Shown one piece after another: positions 1 through 5,076 of a DNA stretch of 5,076 nt. Where the stretch lies: assembly GCA_009840715.1 (NCBI GenBank), contig VXNE01000301.1:1-5076 (forward strand). Direction: 5' to 3'. Under the pieces are notes generated by a model. It was not told the origin of the DNA. It saw nothing but the letters and a program-made list of their open reading frames with translations, and made no database searches. The DNA comes from Gammaproteobacteria bacterium. GTDB lineage: Bacteria; Pseudomonadota; Gammaproteobacteria; Pseudomonadales; Azotimanducaceae. Made by a program: the position numbers and the translations under genes. The stretch's first letter is position 1, and each line of letters starts with the position of its first letter.

Positions 1-569
1 GTGGCGGCGTCGAACGCGTCCACGTGGCCGCGGCTCGCACCGGAGTCCCCGCAGGCGTTGCCCGTGAACACCATCCCGCCGCCGACGCGCGGCGCCGCGG
101 TGATCGTCTGGTTGTTGCCCTGCTCGCACGCCCGCGCCTCCCAGCGCTGCGTGCCCGTCTCCTGGTCGACGGCCACCAGCCGACAGTCGCCGGTGCCGAC
201 GATGACGAGATCGCCGTGCAGCGCCACCCCGCGGTTGAAGTTCATGCCGTAGGCCTCTACGTACGTCGCCTGCCCCGGGTCGGGCCGCGGGTCGAAGGTC
301 CACAGCTGTTCGCCCGTGCGCAGGTCGTTGGCGTAGATGACGCTGCCGGCGCCGCTCTGGAAGATCCTGCCGCCCGCGATCAGCGGATTGCCCACCAGGC
401 CCTTGATCGCCGGCAGGTCCACCCACCAGGCGAGCCCCAGACGCCCCACGGTGTCGGTGTTGATCTGGGAGAGGTTCGCGTGGTGCTGCATCTCGTGGGC
501 GTTGCCGAGCAGCGCCCAGTCCGTGTTCTCCGGATCGTCCGCGAACACCGGGTGGACCATCGCCAGCAA
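1..569. repeat. Tandem gene duplication, unit B (5' part of dehydrogenase copy 2)
   Basis: This 569-nt stretch matches 2097-2665 base for base in register, with no insertion or deletion over the aligned codons. Homology begins within the signal-peptide hydrophobic core (LLAMVHPVFA versus LLATVQPLFG) and continues to the left edge, so the repeat unit extends beyond the window. The first 18 codons of copy 2, up to its hydrophobic core, differ from copy 1. Confidence 0.9.
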
Positions 570-623
570 CAGCGTGAGAACGTAGGGGACGGGCTTGTCC
601 CGTCCCGTCTGGAATTCATGCAT
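1..623 (-). CDS. PQQ-type quinohaemoprotein dehydrogenase, second tandem copy (N-terminal part; C-terminus outside the window)
   Basis: The frame is open for 207 codons from ATG 623-621 to the left edge without a stop. It begins with a clear Sec signal peptide (MHEFQTGRDKPVPYVL, then TLLLAMVHPVFA, predicted cleavage before DDPENTDW at residue 29). The mature part aligns without gaps to the neighbouring complete dehydrogenase: by hand count 154 of 179 residues are identical. Visible family motifs are GNAHEMQHH, the Trp-rich LAWWVDLP, FQSGAGSVIYAND, NRGVAL (about 130-135), GTGDCRLVAVD, GNNQTITAAP and CGDSGASRGHVDAFDA. The family is periplasmic and oxidises alcohols with PQQ. As in copy 1, the pair normally Cys-Cys before the N-R-G motif is Tyr-Gly, and the metal-ligand Glu position is Ser (codon 42-44). 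The rest of the active site and any haem c domain lie outside the window. The ATG was chosen because it follows a Shine-Dalgarno-like GAGGTG and gives a good signal peptide; an in-frame GTG at 635 and TTG at 650 are less likely. No frameshift or stop suggests decay. Confidence 0.93.
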   Translation of the reverse strand, partial: MHEFQTGRDKPVPYVLTLLLAMVHPVFADDPENTDWALLGNAHEMQHHANLSQINTDTVGRLGLAWWVDLPAIKGLVGNPLIAGGRIFQSGAGSVIYANDLRTGEQLWTFDPRPDPGQATYVEAYGMNFNRGVALHGDLVIVGTGDCRLVAVDQETGTQRWEARACEQGNNQTITAAPRVGGGMVFTGNACGDSGASRGHVDAFDAA

Positions 624-632
624 GGCCGCCGA

Positions 633-638
633 CACCTC
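633..638 (-). promoter_or_regulatory. Shine-Dalgarno-like site for the second dehydrogenase copy
   Basis: GAGGTG on the minus strand ends 9 nt before the ATG at 623, in the 23-nt gap after the stop of the first copy. It supports ATG 623 as the start and independent or coupled translation of copy 2 from a shared transcript. Confidence 0.6.
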
Positions 639-646
639 GCTCGTCC

Positions 647-2713
647 TCAATCCCCGGAAGCCTCGTCCTGCGCCTCATGCGCGTCCCAGGCAAGATTGAC
701 CAAGTATGCCCGCAGGGCCTCAGCGGTGTCGTCCGCCATCTCGAAAACCGGCATGCCGCGCGCGGCGAGCGCTCCACCGAGCACGGTCTGCAGGTACTGC
801 AGGTTCGCCGGCGGCCGCACGCGCAGGTCCAGCGTCTCCCAGACGGCGACGCCGCCATGACCGTGGCAGCCGTCGCAGCCATAGGCCACGAAGATGTCCT
901 TGCCCGCCGACGCCAGGGTCGCGTCGAGACGCGCGGTCGGCGGCGCCGGAATGTGCGGAATCTCCGCCCACGGCGGCGCGGGAGCGCTGCCGTCGAGGGC
1001 GAAGGCGAGCAGGCGCGGGCGGCTGCGGGACCTCGGTACGGAGCTGTAGCTGGTGAAGCCGGTCGCGCCGATGGACGTGGCGACGTTGCCGCTCGCGACC
1101 ACGATGTACTGCTTGCCGTCCGCCATCACCGTCGATGGCGCACTGCGCACCGTCCCACCCGCCGACGCCGACCATAGCCGCTCCCCGGTCGCCGCGTCGT
1201 ACGCTACGAGATACCCCTCGGCGAGGCCCTGGAACACGAGGCCCCCGGCCGTGTGCAGCGCGCCGCCGTTCATGGGCAAGGCGTGGCGCGCTCGCCAGAC
1301 CTCCGTCTGCAGGACCGGGTCCCAGGCCACGAGTTCGCCGAAGGCCTCCCAGTCGGGATCTCCCTTGCTGCCGTACTCCCCGTCGAACGTGACGCCCAGG
1401 TCGCCCATCATCCCGTCGCCGGCGCTCGCCTCGTAGAGCGACGGCATCGTCGCGACGGGGATGAACACCACGTGCTTGTCCGGATCGAACGCCAGGGCCT
1501 CCCAGTTGTGGCCGCCCATGCCCCCCGGCAAGACCACGGCCCGCCCGTCGGGCTGTTCCCAGTAACGGGCCTCGGGCAGGTAGATGGGCCGACCTTCCTC
1601 GTCGAGCCCGCTGGCCCAGTTCGCCGGCACGTAGTTGCGGCCCGAGAGGAACTCCCCGGTGTCGGCATCGAGCACGTAGACGAAACCGTCCTTCGGCACG
1701 CTGATGACCACGCGCCGCTGCCCGTCGACGTCCGGCACGCTCGCGAGCATGAGGCCGACCGCCGGCTCGAAGTTCCAGCCGTCGCCCGGATTCTGCTTGA
1801 AGTGCCAGACGTACTCGCCCGTCTTCGCATCGAGGGCCACGACGGAGTTCGTGAACAGCTCGTCGCCGGCGTTCGCGCCGCGGGCCGTGGGGTCGAGCGG
1901 CGACGGACCGCCGACCCCGATGTAGAGCCGCTCCGACCGGGGGTCGTAGACCATCGCGTCCCACACGCTGCCGCACCCCCGGGACCGCTCGTACCAGCCG
2001 TCGCCCCAGGTGGCGGCCGCCATGCGGTAGAGGTCGCTCTCCGGGGGTTTCGAGGGATCACCGGGAACCGTGTAGAAACGCCATGCGTGACGCCCGGTGG
2101 CGGCGTCGAACGCGTCCACGTGGCCGCGGCTCGCACCGGAGTCCCCGCAGGAGTTGCCCGTGAACACCAGCCCGCCGCCGACGCGCGGCGCCCCGGTGAT
2201 GGTCTGGTTGTTGCCCTGCTCGCAGCCCCGGGCCTCCCAACGCTGCGCGCCCGTCGCCTGGTCGACCGCGACCAGCCGGCAGTCGCCCGTGCCGACGATG
2301 ACGAGATCGTCGTGCAGCGCCACCCCGCGATTGACGAAGAGCCCATACGCCGCCAGGAACGAGCCGTCCCCGGCGCCGGGCCGCGGGTCGAAGGTCCAGA
2401 GCACCTCGCCGGTGCGCAGGTCGTTCGCGTAGATGACGCTGCCGGCGCCGCTCTGGAAGATCCGTCCGTCCTGGATCAGCGGATTGCCGACGAGTCCCTT
2501 GACCGTGGGCAGGTCCACCCACCAGGCGAGGCCAAGCCGCCCCACGGTGTCCGTGTTGATCTGGGAGAGGTCCGCGTGGTGCTGCATCTCGTGGGCGTTG
2601 CCGAGCAGCGGCCAGTCGGTGTTCTCCGGATCGTCTCCGAACAGCGGCTGGACCGTCGCCAGCAGCGCAAGGGCCACGCCCGCAGACGAACGGATCGCGG
2701 TCGTGTGTCCCAT
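647..2713 (-). CDS. PQQ-type quinohaemoprotein alcohol dehydrogenase homologue with altered active site (complete, 688 aa)
   Basis: Periplasmic quinohaemoprotein dehydrogenases oxidise alcohols at PQQ and pass electrons through an attached haem c to the respiratory chain. Layout here: signal peptide 1-26 (hydrophobic AGVALALLATV, cleavage near LFG/DD); eight-bladed PQQ propeller about 27-575 with Trp-docking repeats (LRTGEVLWTFD, DAATGRHAWRF, DAKTGEYVWHF, DAATGERLW); Pro/Ala linker about 576-600; cytochrome c domain about 601-676 with CDGCH (613-617) and probable axial Met654 in ARGMPVFE. VWDAMVYDP, VPKDGF (Lys341), NWASG (365-369), GGHNW (400-404) and GLVFQG match soluble quinohaemoprotein ADHs, and the length fits. 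The oddities are in the active site: the MxaF Glu177, Asn261 and Asp303 positions read Ser192, Gly269 and Asn314, and the vicinal Cys pair is Tyr123-Gly124. Substrate and activity therefore cannot be assumed. ATG 2713 was preferred to an upstream in-frame ATG at 2755 because it gives a proper signal peptide and avoids overlap with the receptor gene, which stops 13 nt upstream. Family assignment is firm; function is inferred. Confidence 0.95.
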   Translation of the reverse strand: MGHTTAIRSSAGVALALLATVQPLFGDDPENTDWPLLGNAHEMQHHADLSQINTDTVGRLGLAWWVDLPTVKGLVGNPLIQDGRIFQSGAGSVIYANDLRTGEVLWTFDPRPGAGDGSFLAAYGLFVNRGVALHDDLVIVGTGDCRLVAVDQATGAQRWEARGCEQGNNQTITGAPRVGGGLVFTGNSCGDSGASRGHVDAFDAATGRHAWRFYTVPGDPSKPPESDLYRMAAATWGDGWYERSRGCGSVWDAMVYDPRSERLYIGVGGPSPLDPTARGANAGDELFTNSVVALDAKTGEYVWHFKQNPGDGWNFEPAVGLMLASVPDVDGQRRVVISVPKDGFVYVLDADTGEFLSGRNYVPANWASGLDEEGRPIYLPEARYWEQPDGRAVVLPGGMGGHNWEALAFDPDKHVVFIPVATMPSLYEASAGDGMMGDLGVTFDGEYGSKGDPDWEAFGELVAWDPVLQTEVWRARHALPMNGGALHTAGGLVFQGLAEGYLVAYDAATGERLWSASAGGTVRSAPSTVMADGKQYIVVASGNVATSIGATGFTSYSSVPRSRSRPRLLAFALDGSAPAPPWAEIPHIPAPPTARLDATLASAGKDIFVAYGCDGCHGHGGVAVWETLDLRVRPPANLQYLQTVLGGALAARGMPVFEMADDTAEALRAYLVNLAWDAHEAQDEASGD
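863..877 (-). other. Haem c attachment site (CDGCH) in dehydrogenase copy 1
   Basis: The minus strand reads Cys-Asp-Gly-Cys-His, a CxxCH motif for covalent haem c attachment with the His as one axial ligand. Met654, 37 residues downstream in GMPVFE, is the probable other ligand. The site lies in a small C-terminal domain after a proline-rich linker, as in type II quinohaemoprotein alcohol dehydrogenases. Confidence 0.93.
1766..1774 (-). other. Position of the catalytic Asp motif, here Asn-Phe-Glu (residues 314-316)
   Basis: The segment NPGDGWNFEPAVG corresponds to TPHDEWDYAGVN in MxaF and TPGDTWDYTA in quinohaemoprotein ADHs. The Asp that acts as general base (Asp303 in MxaF) is encoded AAC, Asn. 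The residue two further on, which is Ala or Thr in calcium enzymes and Asp in lanthanide-type XoxF, is GAG, Glu. The alignment rests on recalled family sequences and on the flanking conserved Pro, Asp and Trp. Confidence 0.8.
2097..2665. repeat. Tandem gene duplication, unit A (5' part of dehydrogenase copy 1)
   Basis: This is the partner of 1-569, offset by 2096 nt, in the same orientation and reading frame. Because the offset equals roughly one whole gene plus spacer, the arrangement is a head-to-tail gene duplication rather than a mobile-element repeat; no inverted ends or target-site duplication were seen. Confidence 0.9.
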
Positions 2714-2721
2714 CACGAGCG

Positions 2722-2725
2722 TCCC
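2722..2725 (-). promoter_or_regulatory. Weak Shine-Dalgarno-like GGGA before dehydrogenase copy 1
   Basis: GGGA ends 8 nt before ATG 2713 and lies just after the receptor stop codon (2729-2727). The match is short. Translation may depend partly on coupling to the receptor gene, given the 13-nt gap. Confidence 0.35.
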
Positions 2726-2726
2726 G

Positions 2727-5076
2727 TCAGAAGCGCAGCGTGACCTCCGCGCCATAGGTACGCGGCGGGCCCACGATGCCCGGTATCACCCCGATGCTGT
2801 CCCGGAAGTCGGCGTAGAAGTTCGTGTACTCCTCGTCGCCGAGGTTCCTGCCCCAGACGCTGACGGTCCACCGTTCCGTACTGCCGGTGAAGCTCGCGCG
2901 CCCGTTCCACCGCGTATGGCCGTTCCCCTCCTCGTTGCCGACCGAGGAAGTCGAGTCGGCCCGGTTCATGACATCCACGTACAGGGTCAGGCGACCCGCG
3001 GGGCCGGTGTACGCGTCCCAGCTCGCGGCGACCGTGACGTTGCGGTCCGGGGCGGTGAGGAGGCTCTCGCCGGATACGTCCACGCCGCTCAGGATCCCCT
3101 TCTTGATGGTGGCGTCGAGCAGGCCCACCGCCGCGGTCAGGAGCAGCGTCGGCGTCACCTGCGCGCCGACCTCGATCTCGCCGCCCGAAACCTCGGCCTC
3201 GTCGATGCTGCGGAGCGTCTGCTGGAACGAGACGATGTCGATGTCAATGTACTGCTGGTCCTCGTACGAGTAGCTGAACGCCGACAGGTTGAGTCGCGCG
3301 CGGCCGTCCCAGAGCAGGCTCTTGAGCCCGACCTCGAAGCCTTCCAGCCGTTCGGGGTTCACCCAGTTGCGCTCCCCGGGGCTGTAGTAGGCCTGCCCGT
3401 TGTACGCGCCGGAGCGATAGCCGCGGTTGAAGCTGCCGTAGATCATCGTGCCGTTCTCGAACGTGTAGTCGAGCCCTAGCTTTCCCGTGATCTCCTGGTC
3501 GCCGTAACTCGTATCCGCCACCGTGGCCAGGGGATCCGCCGCGCCGCCGTTGATGGTCCCGAGCACGGGCACGTAGTCCGGCCCGGCCAGGTGCGCGTTG
3601 AAGTCCGTCTGCGTCGACTCGTCGTCCGTATAGCGGAGGCCGAAACGCAGCGTCAGCGCGTCGTTCAGCGCGTAGCCGCCGTCGAAGTACGCCGCCCAAC
3701 TGTCCCGCTCCTGCCCGAACGAGTTGGTCGCGTAGCAACCCAGCGTCGCGAAGCCGGCGAGGCTGAACCCGAGACTGTTGAAGAGCGCTTCCGTGCCCGC
3801 CCCGGCGGCGCTCGGCGGGAAACCGAAGGCGACGGCCAGCGGATCCAGGCAGTCGTTGAAGTCGACGGCGCCGTCGAGGTTGAAGTCGACGTCCAGGAAC
3901 AGTCCGATCCGGTTGTTGACGTCCAGGTCATCGGAGTAATAGTAGAGGCCCGTCACGAAGTTGAACGGACCTTCCAGGTTCGACGTCAGCCTCAGGTCCT
4001 GCGAGACCTGCCTGGCTGCCACGTGCAGCTCGTTCGCGTTGGCCCGGGCGAGCATGCCGTCGCTCTCGTCGGGATTGAAGGCTTCGCCGTCGTCCCAGGA
4101 CGTGATCGAGGTCAGGACAAACCGCTCATCGACGTCCCAGTCGACCCGCACGGACACGGAGTCCGAGTCGATCAGGCGCCTCGTGTCCTGTTCGGAGTTG
4201 AACTCGTGGAAGTCGAGACCGGCCTGCGTCGGAGCCGGCAGCGCGGACCCGCCGAACGCGTAGTAGAGGTCGTGAAGGCCGTACCAGACGGGCGCCTGCT
4301 CCTCGAACACCTTCACGCCCCAGTTCACCGGATCGGACTTCCCGCTCGTCGCCCGGAGCAGCACCTCCACATCGTCACTCGGTTGCCAGAGCGCGCTCAG
4401 GCGCACCGCCCGCGAATCGGCGCCGTACCCGTCGTCGACACCGGGATTCACGTTCTCGAGCCAGCCGTCGGAATCGGCGTACGTGCCCGCCAGGCGTACC
4501 GCGAGCGTGTCCGTGAGCACGACGTTGAACGCCGCGCTGGTCTCCAGCAGGCTGAAGTTGCCGGCGCCCACGGTCACGTAATGCTCGTTCTCCATCTGGG
4601 GCCGGCGGGTGATGATGTTCACCGCGCCGCCGGTCGTGGTGTTGCCGTACAGCGTGCCCTGCGGGCCGCGCAGGACCTCGATGCGATCGAGGTCGAAATG
4701 CGGCACGGCGTTCAGCGCCTGGTTGCCCTTGTAGACCTCGTCGACATACACGGCGACGGGGCTCTGCTGGTGGAAGCTGTAGTCGGCCATCGACAGGCCC
4801 CGCAGGGAGAAAACGGGCGTTCCGTCCCCCTTGAACGGGAGTTCGCTCATGTTGGGAACAAGGTCCGCCAACTCATTGATGTTGCGAAGGCGGGCCACCT
4901 CCAGGTCTTCGCTGGTGAGCGCCGTGACCGCGACCGGGACATCCTGCAGGTTTTCCGCGCGTTTCTGAGCTGTCACGACGACCTCCTCGATGACCGCCCC
5001 GCGCTCCGCGCCCGCGTCGGCCGCGTCTTCCGCCACGCTGGCGCGCGCCAGTAAGCAGGCGGCCAAGGCGGCGGCG
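2727..5076 (-). CDS. TonB-dependent outer-membrane receptor (5' end outside the window)
   Basis: This protein imports a ligand through the outer membrane using TonB/ExbBD energy. About 780 residues are visible, numbered here from the codon at 5066-5064. The first are the end of a signal peptide (AAALAACLLARASVA, then EDAADAG), so the true start lies beyond the right edge; the TTG at 5066 is probably an internal Leu. A TonB-box-like stretch IEEVVVTAQKR (26-36) follows, without room for an STN signalling domain. The plug domain is about 40-155 (LQDVPVAVTAL, VFSLRG, VAVYVDEVY, DRIEVLRGPQGTLYG, GGAVNIITRRP). The 22-strand barrel is about 160-779, with FNRGYRSGAYNG, NPERLEGFEVGLKS and VWGRNLGDEEY, and ends in the outer-membrane C-terminal Phe. 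Between 390 and 445, probably an extracellular loop, an EF-hand-like acidic motif and the only two mature cysteines occur. The gene lies directly upstream of two PQQ-type dehydrogenases, so its ligand is probably their substrate, cofactor or metal. The class also includes many siderophore and polymer receptors, and the ligand cannot be read from sequence. Confidence 0.95.
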   Translation of the reverse strand, partial: AAALAACLLARASVAEDAADAGAERGAVIEEVVVTAQKRAENLQDVPVAVTALTSEDLEVARLRNINELADLVPNMSELPFKGDGTPVFSLRGLSMADYSFHQQSPVAVYVDEVYKGNQALNAVPHFDLDRIEVLRGPQGTLYGNTTTGGAVNIITRRPQMENEHYVTVGAGNFSLLETSAAFNVVLTDTLAVRLAGTYADSDGWLENVNPGVDDGYGADSRAVRLSALWQPSDDVEVLLRATSGKSDPVNWGVKVFEEQAPVWYGLHDLYYAFGGSALPAPTQAGLDFHEFNSEQDTRRLIDSDSVSVRVDWDVDERFVLTSITSWDDGEAFNPDESDGMLARANANELHVAARQVSQDLRLTSNLEGPFNFVTGLYYYSDDLDVNNRIGLFLDVDFNLDGAVDFNDCLDPLAVAFGFPPSAAGAGTEALFNSLGFSLAGFATLGCYATNSFGQERDSWAAYFDGGYALNDALTLRFGLRYTDDESTQTDFNAHLAGPDYVPVLGTINGGAADPLATVADTSYGDQEITGKLGLDYTFENGTMIYGSFNRGYRSGAYNGQAYYSPGERNWVNPERLEGFEVGLKSLLWDGRARLNLSAFSYSYEDQQYIDIDIVSFQQTLRSIDEAEVSGGEIEVGAQVTPTLLLTAAVGLLDATIKKGILSGVDVSGESLLTAPDRNVTVAASWDAYTGPAGRLTLYVDVMNRADSTSSVGNEEGNGHTRWNGRASFTGSTERWTVSVWGRNLGDEEYTNFYADFRDSIGVIPGIVGPPRTYGAEVTLRF
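3852..3887 (-). other. EF-hand/dockerin-like acidic loop in the receptor
   Basis: Residues 394-405 read D-F-N-L-D-G-A-V-D-F-N-D. This fits a 12-residue calcium-loop pattern: acid or Asn at positions 1, 3 and 5, Gly at 6, a hydrophobic residue at 8, Asp at 9 and an acid at 12. It is followed at once by Cys406; the only other mature cysteine is Cys444. Metal binding is inferred from the pattern alone, and no helix-loop-helix context was demonstrated. Confidence 0.5.

Noticed and set aside
380..619. Short minus-strand frame starting with ATG at 619 near the beginning of copy 2
   Set aside because: It is out of frame with the conserved protein. The frame from ATG 623 gives the signal peptide and the DDPENTDW motif shared with copy 1.
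1..623. Copy 2 as a decayed pseudogene fragment
   Set aside because: All 207 visible codons are open, the signal peptide and ribosome site are intact, and changes are substitutions only. The part beyond the edge could not be judged.
720..1976. Minus-strand open frame of about 418 codons overlapping dehydrogenase copy 1 in another frame
   Set aside because: Arg-rich, low-complexity translation; the overlapping frame carries all propeller and haem c motifs, so this is a frame shadow.
1253..2743. Long plus-strand open frame (about 496 codons) opposite the dehydrogenase
   Set aside because: It is the antisense of a well-supported gene in GC-rich DNA. Its product is Arg/Val/His/Pro-rich with no recognisable domain, and a similar antisense frame appears opposite the second copy.
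2714..2755. Upstream in-frame ATG (2755) as the start of dehydrogenase copy 1
   Set aside because: It would overlap the receptor gene by 29 nt and place a polar Arg-rich extension before the signal peptide; ATG 2713 is better placed.
3591..5054. Long plus-strand open frame (about 487 codons) opposite the TonB receptor
   Set aside because: Same explanation: codon bias on the minus strand removes stops from the antisense frame. The translation is rich in Arg, Val and His and lacks family motifs.
5064..5066. TTG at 5066 as the true start of the receptor
   Set aside because: It lies inside what looks like the hydrophobic core of a signal peptide, and the frame stays open to the window edge, so the start is most likely outside.

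Overview
The window is GC-rich throughout and comes from a Gram-negative bacterium with an outer membrane. It encodes a TonB-dependent receptor and exported quinohaemoproteins, and the receptor's TonB-box/plug style (EEVVVTAQKR, then LQDVPVAVTAL) is typical of environmental Pseudomonadota such as marine or soil Gammaproteobacteria and sphingomonads. That placement is an inference; no rRNA or phylogenetic marker is present.

All real coding content is on the minus strand and reads from high to low coordinates as one tightly packed cluster. (1) 5076-2727: a TonB-dependent outer-membrane receptor whose true start lies beyond the right edge; it reaches the canonical C-terminal Phe. (2) 2713-647: a complete PQQ-type quinohaemoprotein dehydrogenase, with signal peptide, eight-bladed propeller and C-terminal haem c domain, starting 13 nt after the receptor stop. 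(3) 623-1: the N-terminal 207 residues of a second, tandem copy of the same dehydrogenase, starting 23 nt after the first and running off the left edge. It is about 86% identical to copy 1 over 179 ungapped mature residues. Nearly every base is coding: there is no promoter, terminator, RNA gene, CRISPR array or mobile element that I can support, and no non-coding stretch longer than 23 nt.

The likely logic is an uptake-and-oxidise module. The receptor brings a substrate or cofactor across the outer membrane (an alcohol-bearing molecule, PQQ itself, or a metal chelate), and two periplasmic quinohaemoproteins oxidise a substrate and pass electrons through haem c to the respiratory chain.

The most unusual feature is the dehydrogenase active site. 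Aligned by motif to methanol dehydrogenase (MxaF), the metal ligands Glu177 and Asn261 are Ser and Gly, the catalytic base Asp303 is Asn (WNFE instead of WDYA/WDYD), and the vicinal Cys-Cys is Tyr-Gly. The propeller motifs, PQQ-stacking Trp, active-site Lys and haem c site are retained. Acidic residues sit one or two positions away (Asp191, Glu316), so the site may be rebuilt rather than dead. The receptor also carries an EF-hand/dockerin-like acidic loop beside its only two mature cysteines. Together these suggest an uncharacterised branch of the quinohaemoprotein dehydrogenases with its own receptor.
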